This document shows, piece by piece, positions 53,027 through 60,909 of a stretch of DNA of 64,000 bases. The notes under the pieces are model-generated. The model did no database searches. It was not told the DNA's origin and saw only the letters and a program-made list of their open reading frames with translations. Location of the stretch: the NCBI RefSeq assembly GCF_013283195.1, contig NZ_JABEKT010000001.1, forward strand, positions 3,235,473-3,299,472, read 5' to 3'. How positions within the stretch are numbered: position 1 is the first letter of the stretch; each line of letters starts with the position of its first letter. Source of the stretch: Ensifer adhaerens (GTDB lineage: Bacteria > Pseudomonadota > Alphaproteobacteria > Rhizobiales > Rhizobiaceae). The position numbers and the translations under genes are program-made.

Positions 53027-55465
53027 ATGTCTATCACCTCGCCTGATGATCGTATCTCGAACTACAGCCCTGTGGTCCCGACGACGGAATTTCCGGCGGC
53101 GTTTCCGATCTTCGACAATGCCGATCTGTCGGTCTACGTAGACGATCAGCCGCGCGAAGATTTTACGGTGTCGGCGACTTATATCCAGGGCACGTCTACC
53201 GACGCGAAGGCAGTCTTCAGCACCGGCGTAACCGGCAAGGTTCAGGTCATCGGCACCCGCGCGCCGCGCAGGTCGTCGTTGTTCAAACCTGGGGCTCCTC
53301 TCCCGATCCCCGATCAAAACCTAGCGCTGAACACCCTCGAAGCGGAAGTTCAAGAACTGAAGCGCGAAGCCGACCGATCCCATAAAGCCAACTATGGCGT
53401 TTCGGGCGAGGTCTTCGACGCCAACGACCTGGCCAACGCAGGCGAGAACGCCGCTCGGGCTGAGGCAGCAGCGCAGGAAGTCGCAGGGTACGACAAGGCG
53501 TGGACGGTGTTCCTCGATGTCATCGCCGACGGCGTGAATGACACCTATCTGCTCGCCGATGAGAACGGTCCCAAGCCTGTCTCCGTGGTCGACGGGCAGT
53601 TCTTCCTGAATGTGCACGTCGGCGGAGCGCCGCAGCCATCTCTTCCGCCAGCTGACTGGCCGAACATCCCCTACCGCATCGTCGAGGCGGGCACGAAGAT
53701 CCAGTTCTCGTTCGTGCCTCTGTCAGGTCTACGTCTGTACGCCAAGGGAGCGGCCGGCCGGGCCAGCGACCCGGTCGAAGAAGTGCCTTTCAACAAGGTC
53801 TATGAGAAGCCGGAAGTCTACGTTTCCGAGCATGGCACTAACAAGGCCGCGATCGTCGCGGCAATCGCCGAAGCTGCCGCCAACAAGCGCCCGCTGCGCT
53901 TCGACGTGTTGCCCGCTGGTGGCTTTTACGACGCCGCCGATGGCAACATCAATTTGCCGTCTGGGATTGTTCTTCGGGGCTCTGTCGCTGAGATCCGGCT
54001 CAATGACACGACGCTGAACCCGATGTTCATCAGCTCAGGGAGCAATGTTCTCGTCGATGGGCTGACGCTGAAGGGTAATGCGGCAACGCAGACCAGCGCA
54101 TCGTCCGGATCTGCCGGTCTTATATTTACCGGATCGACCAAGCCTCGCGTTCTCAACTGCGTCATCACCGATTTCACGCGTCACGGGATACTGTTCGAGG
54201 GCTGTGCGGACCCGACCGCCAAGGGCAACCAGATCGAACGGATGTGGCGCGGTGCAGGCATCCTTGTCGGATCGACGCTATCCTGTACCGGCTTGTCACT
54301 GATTTCCGAAAACCGGATCAAGGACGTTCGCCAGGCGCACATCCAAGGCTATGTGCCGCCGGAGCGGATCGCCGTCGTCGGTAACGATCTCGACAACAAC
54401 AATTATGGCGCGGGCGATATCGGCGACGGGATCTCGGACAACATCACGTTCTATTCTCTCGACGGCGGCGTCTCGGGGATATTCGCGAACAACACCTGCA
54501 AGGGTTCCGTCAACAACGGCATACACCTCGGCAGCGACAACCTGGTGGTAATCGGCAACATCATCCTTTCACCGGTCAACGCCGGCCTGGTGATCGCGCG
54601 TAAAGAGAATGTCTTGCCGCGCACCTCGGCGATGGTCGTAGTGGAAGGCAATACCGTTGTTTTCAATGGCACGCCGACCAGCTCGAACGTCGGCATCGTC
54701 ATGCGGGATGTAATCGGCGCATGTGTCACCGGCAACATCGTGAAGAATGCCTACGCTGGCATCCAGATCGCGGGCCTCGGCCAGACCCCGCTGCTCGACA
54801 TGCTGACAGCAACGGGCAACACACTCATCGGCTGCACGAATTTCGGGTTCTGGTACAGGCGCAATCTGCGCAACGTGGTCGTGACCGGCAACGTCATGAT
54901 CGGCAACGGCGGCTCGTCGGCTCATCGCCTCGATGTCAACAGCATCGACACGATCACAATCACCAACGGTGGATCTGGATACACCTCGGCTACGGTGGCG
55001 ATCACGGGGGGGGGCGCCAGCGGCTCGGGCATTGCGACGGCCACGGCTACCGTCGTCGGTGGGGTGGTCACGGGCATCACGATCACCAGCTATGGCTTCG
55101 GTTACACCTCGGTTCCCACAGTGACCATTAGCGGCGACGGAACCGGCGCAACCGCGACTGCAACGCTTTTCGTGGTCAGTGGGTCTGATCTGCGGATCTT
55201 CGGCAATCACGAGGCCGGCTTCTCTAGCCTCGGCAATCACGTCCGAATGGTGCAAAGCAGCCTCTTTGCCCCTCAGTTGGTGTTCGAAGGCTCAACCGCC
55301 AACCTCGACGCCTGGCTGAAGCCCCAAGGCTCTGGGGTCCTTCGTCTTGGATACGCAACGGCTGCAGCCACCACGCCAGGAAACTTCACTGCCGACCGCA
55401 TCCTTCAGTTCAAAGACGACGCTGGCACCGTCTACCGCATCCCCTGCCGCGCCAGCGCGTGGTGA
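53027..55465 (+). CDS. Tail spike / tail fibre with T7-like N terminus and beta-helix
   Basis: An 812-residue protein. N-terminal ITSPDDRISNYSPVVPTTEFPAAFPIF through RRSSLFKPGAPLPIPDQNLALNTLEAEVQELK is the podovirus tail-attachment domain. Residues about 280-610 form a right-handed parallel beta-helix with PbH1-type repeats (IFTGSTKPRVLNCVITDFTRHGILFEG). Then two GSGYTSATVAITGGG / GYTSVPTVTISGDGTGATA repeats follow before the C-terminal tip. It probably binds or cleaves surface polysaccharide. A run of nine G lies at 55006-55014. Confidence 0.87.
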   Translation: MSITSPDDRISNYSPVVPTTEFPAAFPIFDNADLSVYVDDQPREDFTVSATYIQGTSTDAKAVFSTGVTGKVQVIGTRAPRRSSLFKPGAPLPIPDQNLALNTLEAEVQELKREADRSHKANYGVSGEVFDANDLANAGENAARAEAAAQEVAGYDKAWTVFLDVIADGVNDTYLLADENGPKPVSVVDGQFFLNVHVGGAPQPSLPPADWPNIPYRIVEAGTKIQFSFVPLSGLRLYAKGAAGRASDPVEEVPFNKVYEKPEVYVSEHGTNKAAIVAAIAEAAANKRPLRFDVLPAGGFYDAADGNINLPSGIVLRGSVAEIRLNDTTLNPMFISSGSNVLVDGLTLKGNAATQTSASSGSAGLIFTGSTKPRVLNCVITDFTRHGILFEGCADPTAKGNQIERMWRGAGILVGSTLSCTGLSLISENRIKDVRQAHIQGYVPPERIAVVGNDLDNNNYGAGDIGDGISDNITFYSLDGGVSGIFANNTCKGSVNNGIHLGSDNLVVIGNIILSPVNAGLVIARKENVLPRTSAMVVVEGNTVVFNGTPTSSNVGIVMRDVIGACVTGNIVKNAYAGIQIAGLGQTPLLDMLTATGNTLIGCTNFGFWYRRNLRNVVVTGNVMIGNGGSSAHRLDVNSIDTITITNGGSGYTSATVAITGGGASGSGIATATATVVGGVVTGITITSYGFGYTSVPTVTISGDGTGATATATLFVVSGSDLRIFGNHEAGFSSLGNHVRMVQSSLFAPQLVFEGSTANLDAWLKPQGSGVLRLGYATAAATTPGNFTADRILQFKDDAGTVYRIPCRASAW

Positions 55466-55487
55466 ACACTATTTAGAATGGCTGCAC

Positions 55488-55724
55488 ATGAGTGGCATCC
55501 CGCAACATCCGGACGACACCACCCTTTGCGTCACCGAATACCCCGAGATCGATGGGATGCGGTACAATGGTCATCGGTGGGTCGATGCCACGAGGCCAGA
55601 TCGGCCGATGCTTCTTATCATCCCTCACAAACAGCCGGGTCGCGACATGTTCGGCGGCAGCGGAGAGCGCAAGCCTCCACGGCAGAAGCCGAAAAGAAAA
55701 TCCCGGCGCCGCGGCGGCTTTTAA
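55488..55724 (+). CDS. Small basic phage protein
   Basis: A 78-residue protein, starting MSGIPQHPDDTTLCVTEYPEIDGMRYNGHRWVD, with a strongly basic C terminus (RKPPRQKPKRKSRRRGGF). The N-terminal YNGHRWVD motif recurs in phage tail-adjacent small proteins in my reading, but no function can be given. Confidence 0.65.
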   Translation: MSGIPQHPDDTTLCVTEYPEIDGMRYNGHRWVDATRPDRPMLLIIPHKQPGRDMFGGSGERKPPRQKPKRKSRRRGGF

Positions 55725-55844
55725 GGCTGAATTTGTTACAGAAAACCGCCCGGCTTACGTACACGGAATGTGTGCTTTGTGCTGTTGCAACTCCAATTGT
55801 TACTCTTTGAAACCATCCGGTGAGACCAATTGGAGACGAAAGCA

Positions 55845-56489
55845 ATGGCTCAGACAAATCGTGAAAAGCTCGATCACCTCAAGACGCAAATTGCGGCACT
55901 TGAAGTGGAGCTCAATGCGCTGAAGAAGGAGCGCGCCGAAGCGAGGATCAGCGGCGGCAAATTCGAGAATGCTGATCGCATCAATGCGGTGAACACCGAA
56001 CTCGAAGAGATCAACGAGGCAATCCCAATCGTGCAGCAACTCGTAGATGCTGACGACGCACGAGACCAGGCGCTCGCCCAAGCGCAATACATTGAGAGCC
56101 AGTTGGCGGCTGTCGAACAGGTCACTGGCTTGTACATCGAGCAGGTTGCCAAGCTGGAAGCGGCCACCACAGAGATGAGAGCCGCTTTCACCGCCATTCA
56201 CACGCTGCTTCCGGAGGCCGGTGAATTCGTGCGATCGATGACGGGCCAGCAGAATGAACCACTCTTCGGCCGCGACAATTGCGATCGGCGCCTGTTTGCC
56301 CGCATGGCCGAGACGCTGGATAGGGAATTTTTGCCATTGGATCCCTACCGTTCTCCTCGCGTGGATTCTGATAAATGGCTGTCCTCATGGACAGAGGAAG
56401 AAGGTCGCAACATCACGGCGCTACTTGGGTCCTGCACATACCGCTTGCGAATGCGCATCGACGAGCTGCGCGCGGCCGCGGCCGCTTAG
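55845..56489 (+). CDS. Coiled-coil phage protein, unknown
   Basis: A 214-residue protein. Residues about 5-60 and 75-120 are coiled coil (REKLDHLKTQIAALEVELNALKKERAEA). The C terminus has LDPYRSPRVDSDKWLSSWTEEEGRNITALLGSCTYRLRMRIDELR. GGAGACGAAAGCA precedes the ATG. Not recognised. Confidence 0.7.
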   Translation: MAQTNREKLDHLKTQIAALEVELNALKKERAEARISGGKFENADRINAVNTELEEINEAIPIVQQLVDADDARDQALAQAQYIESQLAAVEQVTGLYIEQVAKLEAATTEMRAAFTAIHTLLPEAGEFVRSMTGQQNEPLFGRDNCDRRLFARMAETLDREFLPLDPYRSPRVDSDKWLSSWTEEEGRNITALLGSCTYRLRMRIDELRAAAAA

Positions 56490-56500
56490 GGAGCTCGGTC

Positions 56501-57010
56501 ATGAAGCCGGCGGAACGTCACCTGGATAGCGCACAGGTCAGGGCGCGCTTCGGCATATCGAAGCCGACACTGTACCGATGGATGAACGACCCTGAGATGG
56601 GATTCCCGAAGCCCGTCCGGATCAAGAAACGATACTACTTCCCGGAGAGCGCAATCGAGGCTTGGGAGGAAGCGCGGGGCAAGTCCCAGCACCATGAGCC
56701 CGAAACTGTTGCAGGCTGCCCCGTGGTTTCTGGGATCATCAGTAGTTATGCCGATTTCGTGGAAGCGATGACTGCGCGTCGAAACGAGCTCGGCATCTCA
56801 TGCCTCGAAGTGGATATGCGCTCCGGGATGCACGATGGTTACGCCAACAAGCTCGAGAACTGGCGGAAGCCTTACGGCCGGGGCATGGGCACCGAGATCT
56901 TCCCGCTATGGCTCGGTGGATTACGGGTTGGGGTTGTTCTTGTCGATCTGCCGCGGCGGCCGTACGTGCGACGAAACGGGAAGAAGGTTGACGCAGCCGC
57001 TGCGGCTTGA
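56501..57010 (+). CDS. AlpA-type helix-turn-helix protein
   Basis: A 169-residue protein whose N terminus has an AlpA/excisionase-type winged helix (LDSAQVRARFGISKPTLYRWMNDPEMGFPKPVRIKKRYYFPESAIEAWEEAR). The C-terminal part (MHDGYANKLENWRKPYGRGMGTEIFPLWLGGLRVGVVLVDLPRRP) resembles a second helical regulator domain. The ATG at 56501 begins the HTH without the long upstream frame. Confidence 0.72.
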   Translation: MKPAERHLDSAQVRARFGISKPTLYRWMNDPEMGFPKPVRIKKRYYFPESAIEAWEEARGKSQHHEPETVAGCPVVSGIISSYADFVEAMTARRNELGISCLEVDMRSGMHDGYANKLENWRKPYGRGMGTEIFPLWLGGLRVGVVLVDLPRRPYVRRNGKKVDAAAAA

Positions 57011-57043
57011 CCTGATACTCGCCGTCAAAACGGAGGGTTCCAC

Positions 57044-57310
57044 ATGGCCAAATCAGATGCGCTATTCGTCACCGAGGCCCAGTGCGCAGAACGCCTGGGC
57101 CTTTCCCTTGATCAGTTCAAAATGGCACTGTTGGCGGCGTCGAAGTCCGGCTTCCCCATGCCGGATCCACTATTCGCCAACCGCCGATATTGGCCGGCCG
57201 TGAAAAGCTGGTGCGATCGTCGATATGGGATCAACGGTTCATCAACACCGCCAGATGGCAACCGGATCAAAGCTCCGCCAGGTCTCGATGGCAACGAAAA
57301 TTGGGATTGA
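57044..57310 (+). CDS. Excisionase-like small HTH protein
   Basis: An 88-residue protein. LFVTEAQCAERLGLSLDQFKMALLAASKSGFPMPDPLFANRRYWPAVKSWCDRRYGI has the AlpA/Xis winged-helix pattern. GGAGGG precedes the start. It lies near the right end beside the previous regulator; an excision role fits that place but is unproven. Confidence 0.65.
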   Translation: MAKSDALFVTEAQCAERLGLSLDQFKMALLAASKSGFPMPDPLFANRRYWPAVKSWCDRRYGINGSSTPPDGNRIKAPPGLDGNENWD

Positions 57311-57321
57311 TCGACGCGCCC

Positions 57322-58050
57322 TCACTTCCCTGGCGCGTTCCGCAGTGTCTTGGCTATGCCCTGTAGCGCTTCGGCTTGTGAGCTCTCCGTCAACGCCTGC
57401 TTTTCCAATAAGCGACTAATATCGCGCAGGATTGCAGCCTCAGCCGCGCTGCTCGAGTCTACTCGCTCGGCCAGCGTTCGAGTAGACGTGGCCTGTGCCG
57501 TTCCAACATCCGATACTGCCGCCTTCAGCTCTGCTGCAGAATTATCAGGAAAGACAAATCGATCCACTCCCGCCTGGAGAAAAGGTGTCGCGATCGCAAT
57601 AGCGATGGCGATTACACCGATCAAAATAGCACGTGACGCCGAGCGATCGGTTTGGATGGACGCCTTTTCAAAAGACACAAGAAAATCTGCGGCATGTGCC
57701 TGGATCGTTGTTGCAATCTGAGCCGCCTCAATCAGCACTGTTTGCATTTCTTCGAACTGCTCCTCGATCCGGCCGAGGCGTTCGTTTGTTTCGAATGCTG
57801 GATTGCGCGGCATATTCGACAGACGGGGCGCTTGTAGAGCCGGCATCACATCTCTCATTTCAGCCAGCCGCCGGTTTTGCTCATTGAACCTTTGAGACAA
57901 GTCTCCCAAATTATTGAGCCCCGAAGTCGCATCTGCTAAGCGCCTGGACATTCCTGCAAAGTCGACGCCCTCCGTGGCTTTTCGAACCTGATCCTGCATG
58001 CTTGAAAGCTGTTTTGCGAGATCTGAGGGGAGCTTTGGTTTATCGGTCAT
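57322..58050 (-). CDS. Coiled-coil protein with one membrane segment, unknown
   Basis: A 242-residue protein on the reverse strand. A membrane segment AILIGVIAIAIAIATPFL lies at about 143-160, and helical/coiled-coil regions flank it (MSRRLADATSGLNNLGDLSQRFNEQNRRLAEMRD; AAILRDISRLLEKQALTESSQ). It ends 12 bases from the forward HTH gene. Not recognised; part of the right-hand reverse accessory group. Confidence 0.65.
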   Translation of the reverse strand: MTDKPKLPSDLAKQLSSMQDQVRKATEGVDFAGMSRRLADATSGLNNLGDLSQRFNEQNRRLAEMRDVMPALQAPRLSNMPRNPAFETNERLGRIEEQFEEMQTVLIEAAQIATTIQAHAADFLVSFEKASIQTDRSASRAILIGVIAIAIAIATPFLQAGVDRFVFPDNSAAELKAAVSDVGTAQATSTRTLAERVDSSSAAEAAILRDISRLLEKQALTESSQAEALQGIAKTLRNAPGK

Positions 58051-58094
58051 TTCTGGGCTCGTTCTTTGTCAGGCACGCTGGGGGTTTGCTAACG

Positions 58095-58433
58095 TTATTG
58101 GGACGCGAGCCGGTTGAAGCTCTCGATAGCCCCATTCAATTCCGAGATCGCTTCCGAATACTCGCGCTCCAAGCACTTTCCATAGCGTTCGATCTTCGCC
58201 TGATAATCCTGCATCTCCGAACGGCAGGATTGAAACTGGTATTGGTCGAACAGGGAAATCGCACTTGTTGCACAATACGGAGGTTTGGGCCGCTTGATTT
58301 CATCAGAAATCGGAAGGGTTCTGAACTCCTGACATTCGAAGTCAAATGAACGAGCGGGCTCGCTCATGCATCCGAGCGCCACACCGGCGACCGCCCCGCG
58401 GAACAGCACGGTGACAGCATTCAACTTTCTCAT
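58095..58433 (-). CDS. Putative lipoprotein, unknown
   Basis: A 112-residue protein: a signal-like N terminus ending GVALGC (lipobox-like Cys about residue 22), then FECQEFRTLPISDEIKRPKPPYC and a helical part with three further cysteines (SCRSEMQDYQ, KCLEREY). GGGGGCC lies before the ATG at 58433. Same-strand accessory group. Confidence 0.6.
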   Translation of the reverse strand: MRKLNAVTVLFRGAVAGVALGCMSEPARSFDFECQEFRTLPISDEIKRPKPPYCATSAISLFDQYQFQSCRSEMQDYQAKIERYGKCLEREYSEAISELNGAIESFNRLASQ

Positions 58434-58491
58434 GCGGCCCCCAACCCCCAATTGAAATTGAGAGTTGTTGCATCCGTCGGAGAAAGTCAAG

Positions 58492-58983
58492 CTACCGCTG
58501 ATGTTCGTCGGCGTAGCTAAGGCGCTGACGATTGCGCTCGACCAGCCACTCGAGAGGGGTGGGCACGAGCATCTGGTCCATGCGCATGTACCGCCCAAAA
58601 CGATAATGCCCGGAATTATAGAATTCGCCGACAGTTTTCATTAGCTTTCGACTCTGCTCGACTGCGTCTTGGCTCAGGTAACCATTATCCCGGGTAATCA
58701 ATCGCGACTGTACGTACAGCATCCAAAGATCCCTGAAGTATTCCTGAATGTCCGGGCCGAATAGAAAGGCCGCTTCGCTCTCAGCCTCCAGCAGCAGCCG
58801 ATCGGCCTCGTCGGAGACCTTCCCCGTCTGGTTGATGATGCGCATGGATTGGCGGAGCTTCTCATAGATAGCAAGGCGCCTGTCGAAGAGATCAAGAACA
58901 ACCTTTTGGTGGGCTGTCCGCCACTGCAAATACGCGACGACAAAAACCAAACCACTGATCATCGTTGTGGCCCAAGCGTTCAT
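58492..58983 (-). CDS. Membrane-anchored helical protein, unknown
   Basis: A 163-residue protein with one N-terminal membrane helix (TTMISGLVFVVAYLQW) and a helical cytosolic domain (QKVVLDLFDRRLAIYEKLRQSMRIINQTGKVSDEADRLLLEAESEAAFLFG). Similar short membrane proteins are widespread and unassigned. Its ATG overlaps the RHH gene stop (ATGA). Confidence 0.7.
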   Translation of the reverse strand: MNAWATTMISGLVFVVAYLQWRTAHQKVVLDLFDRRLAIYEKLRQSMRIINQTGKVSDEADRLLLEAESEAAFLFGPDIQEYFRDLWMLYVQSRLITRDNGYLSQDAVEQSRKLMKTVGEFYNSGHYRFGRYMRMDQMLVPTPLEWLVERNRQRLSYADEHQR

Positions 58984-59153
58984 TTCGCCCCTCCTCTAGC
59001 GGCTGAGAGCAACGTATCGCGAACCCAATCGCTGACGGAAGGCGCCCCGGCCCTCGTCGCAGCTTCAATCAGTACCCTGTCTTCTTCAACAGTAAGCATA
59101 ACCACCAAGCGCTTGTCGCGCTTGAGGTGTAAGGGGACTGGAGGTCGGCCCAT
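58980..59153 (-). CDS. Small CopG-like ribbon-helix-helix protein
   Basis: A 57-residue protein: PLHLKRDKRLVVMLTVEEDRVLIEAATRAGAPSVSDWVRDTLLSAA fits the ribbon-helix-helix of CopG-type regulators. First gene of the reverse group and translationally coupled to the membrane protein, a layout like antitoxin-regulators. Confidence 0.7.
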   Translation of the reverse strand: MGRPPVPLHLKRDKRLVVMLTVEEDRVLIEAATRAGAPSVSDWVRDTLLSAARGGAK

Positions 59154-59205
59154 CGATCGTTCTCCTAAACATTTGGCCCGAGACTACGGGTAGAAAGTTA
59201 TTTGT

Positions 59206-59259
59206 GCAATAACTATGGCAATAGATATTGACGAATGGTTAATTTTGGCAATAACTATG
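59206..59259. promoter_or_regulatory. 12-bp direct repeats in a divergent promoter
   Basis: GCAATAACTATG occurs at 59206-59217 and 59248-59259, 42 bases apart (about four helical turns). They lie between the RHH gene (reverse) and the gene at 59289 (forward). They could be RHH operators. Confidence 0.5.
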
Positions 59260-59288
59260 CACATCGAAACTCAATGGGAGAAAAGCAG

Positions 59289-59711
59289 ATGCCGAACACA
59301 TCCGTTTCGGCCGCCGCCGAAGGCGTGCCTAGCGAAACCTTCGCCGAAAACCGCATTTGGGAGCTGGCGCGCGAGATATCGACATTGCTCGACCGTGTTC
59401 CGCGTCAGCAATTCGTGCTGATCCACGCGGCTTCAAAGCCTATGCGGCATCACATCACCATGGGCCGCGAAGACAACGATAAACTCATACCCAAAATCGG
59501 AGCTCGAGTTGATGGCCTTCACTCCCTCCTCTTGGCCGGCGTCGATCAGCTTGGCCTGGCGCGATCGGCGCTTGAATTGGTCTCGAACGCACTCGACAGC
59601 ATGGGAAATGACGAAGGAATCAATTCGATCCAGTACGGAGTCTCGCAGATTCGCAAGGAACTGAACGAGGCAATGGAGACGATTGAACAGGGGCGCCGGC
59701 AGTTAACATAA
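59289..59711 (+). CDS. Small phage-element protein, unknown
   Basis: A 140-residue helical protein, NRIWELAREISTLLDRVPRQQFVLIHAASKPMRHHITMGREDNDKLIPKIGARVDGLHSLLLAGVDQLGLARSALELVSNALDSM. GGGAGAAAAGCAG supports the ATG at 59289. Divergent from the RHH accessory group. Not recognised. Confidence 0.65.
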   Translation: MPNTSVSAAAEGVPSETFAENRIWELAREISTLLDRVPRQQFVLIHAASKPMRHHITMGREDNDKLIPKIGARVDGLHSLLLAGVDQLGLARSALELVSNALDSMGNDEGINSIQYGVSQIRKELNEAMETIEQGRRQLT

Positions 59712-59718
59712 GCTCACG

Positions 59719-59739
59719 CGTTGCCCGAAATGTTGCCCC
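59719..59739. repeat. Candidate integrase arm-type sites, right end
   Basis: CGTTGCCCG (59719-59727) and TGTTGCCCC (59731-59739) repeat the words found at 44576-44593, in the same orientation, about 60 bases inside the right attachment site. Confidence 0.45.
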
Positions 59740-59793
59740 GAAATTGCGAAGGCTTGGAAATTACAGCAAAAACTCTTCTAAGCCTTTGATTTT

Positions 59794-59844
59794 ATTGGTG
59801 GGCCCGGAGGGACTCGAACCCCCAACCAAGCGGTTATGAGCCGC
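59794..59844 (-). repeat. Right attachment site, within the tRNA gene
   Basis: A 51-base repeat identical to 44399-44449. It supplies the 3' part of the functional tRNA, so insertion left the tRNA intact. Confidence 0.93.
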
Positions 59845-59871
59845 CGGCTCTAACCATTGAGCTACAGGCCC
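59796..59871 (-). tRNA. tRNA-Ile (CAU anticodon, lysidine type)
   Basis: A 76-base cloverleaf on the reverse strand, beginning GGGCCTGTAGCTCAATGG and ending GGGCCCACCA. Seven acceptor pairs form (one G-U). The anticodon loop is CTCATAA. The similarity of arms to E. coli tRNA-Ile2(CAU) favours Ile over Met. CCA is encoded. The mobile element's integration target. Confidence 0.88.
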
Positions 59872-60030
59872 ACGCCGGATTTGGTCCGGGACTCAGCGAA
59901 CCAATGGCAGTTCGTGATCGGCAATGGCTCTAGCCGAAAACCTTTTTGACGACAAGCCATTGCCGCAATGCCCACACAATCGATAAGCATGAAGTGAGCA
60001 GGGACAGAAACAACCGGAGAGACACGACCC

Positions 60031-60780
60031 ATGACTTCCACACGCACTGCCCGCACGCTTTCCATCGCTGCCTTGGCCGCCGCCTTTGCGGGTATTGCCG
60101 CTGCCGGCGCGCACGCGCAGGATGCCGCCAGGGACCGCGAAGCGATCATCACGGTTGCCGGCGAAGGCCGCTCGTCGATCGCGCCCGACATGGCGATCCT
60201 GCAGCTGAGCGTCGTCAAGGACGCCAAGACCGCCCGTGAGGCGCTCGACGCCAACAACAAGACGATGGCCGAGGTTTTGACCGCCCTCAAGGCAAGCGGC
60301 ATTGCCGACCGCGACCTGCAGACGAGCGGCTTCTCGATCAACCCGCAGTTCAACTTCCCGACCAACAATGACGGCGGCAACCGCCCGCCGGAGCTGATCG
60401 GCTACCAGGTGGCCAACGGCGTCAGCGTGCGCGTGCGCGACCTTAACAAGCTCGGCGAGATAATCGACAAGTCGGTCACGCTCGGCGTCAACCAGGGCGG
60501 TGGCATCCAGTTCACCAATGACAAGCCGGAAGGCGTGATCACCGAAGCGCGCAAGGCTGCTGTCGCCGATGCCATCGAGAAGGCCAAGGTCCTGGCGGAA
60601 GCTGCCGGCGTTTCGCTCGGCAACGTCGTCAACATCACCGAGCAGGGTTTCCGACCGGAGCCGGTGCCGATGATGCGCGCCGGCATGGCCAAGGAATTTG
60701 CAGCCGACTCCGTGCCGATGGCAACCGGCGAAAACAGCTACAACGTCACGGTCAACGTCACCTTCGCGATTAAGCAGTAA
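60031..60780 (+). CDS. SIMPL-domain (DUF541) periplasmic protein
   Basis: A 249-residue protein with a signal peptide (LSIAALAAAFAGIAAAGAHAQ). The DUF541 core is visible: ITVAGEGRSSIAPDMAILQLSV, GIADRDLQTSGFSINPQF, GYQVANGVSVRVRDLNKLGEIIDKSV, ARKAAVADAIEKAKVLAEAAGVSLG. These proteins form oligomeric cages and are linked to stress tolerance, but their reaction is unknown. Two terminators follow. Confidence 0.92.
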   Translation: MTSTRTARTLSIAALAAAFAGIAAAGAHAQDAARDREAIITVAGEGRSSIAPDMAILQLSVVKDAKTAREALDANNKTMAEVLTALKASGIADRDLQTSGFSINPQFNFPTNNDGGNRPPELIGYQVANGVSVRVRDLNKLGEIIDKSVTLGVNQGGGIQFTNDKPEGVITEARKAAVADAIEKAKVLAEAAGVSLGNVVNITEQGFRPEPVPMMRAGMAKEFAADSVPMATGENSYNVTVNVTFAIKQ

Positions 60781-60794
60781 CGCCTGCCGCAAGA

Positions 60795-60828
60795 AGCCCG
60801 CACGCCAACAGCGCTGGCGGGCTTTTGC
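60795..60828 (+). terminator. Rho-independent terminator after the SIMPL gene
   Basis: AGCCCGC and GCGGGCT arms with an internal GCCA/TGGC pair possibility, followed by TTTTGC. It starts 14 bases after the stop. Confidence 0.75.
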
Positions 60829-60876
60829 GGTTTGCGACCGGCCTCGGACGACGCTCGGAGACCGGCACCGGACAAG

Positions 60877-60909
60877 GCCCCGCGCAGTGGAAACCGCGCG
60901 GGGCTTTTT
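60877..60909 (+). terminator. Second rho-independent terminator
   Basis: GCCCCGCGC and GCGCGGGGC are perfect arms ten bases apart, followed by TTTTT. Tandem to the previous one. Confidence 0.8.

Larger units (their letters stand above)
44399..59844. mobile_element. Integrated phage-derived element (prophage or phage satellite), about 15.4 kb
   Basis: Bounded by 51-base perfect direct repeats of the tRNA-Ile(CAU) 3' end. It has an integrase next to the left repeat, regulators, a replication-like protein, a TerS-like protein, an ejection protein and a tail spike. No large terminase, portal, major capsid, scaffold, polymerase or lysis gene was found in any reading frame I checked. The element is therefore incomplete as an autonomous phage. 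Confidence 0.9.

Noticed and set aside
54961-55170. Repeats in the tail spike gene were considered as a nucleotide tandem repeat.
   Set aside because: They are protein-level GYTS...TVTISG repeats in one frame with diverged codons, so they belong to the spike fold.
59796-59871. The CAU tRNA could be elongator tRNA-Met.
   Set aside because: Its D-arm and anticodon-arm sequence is closer to the lysidine-modified tRNA-Ile2 than to tRNA-Met as I know them. A tRNA-specific search would settle it.
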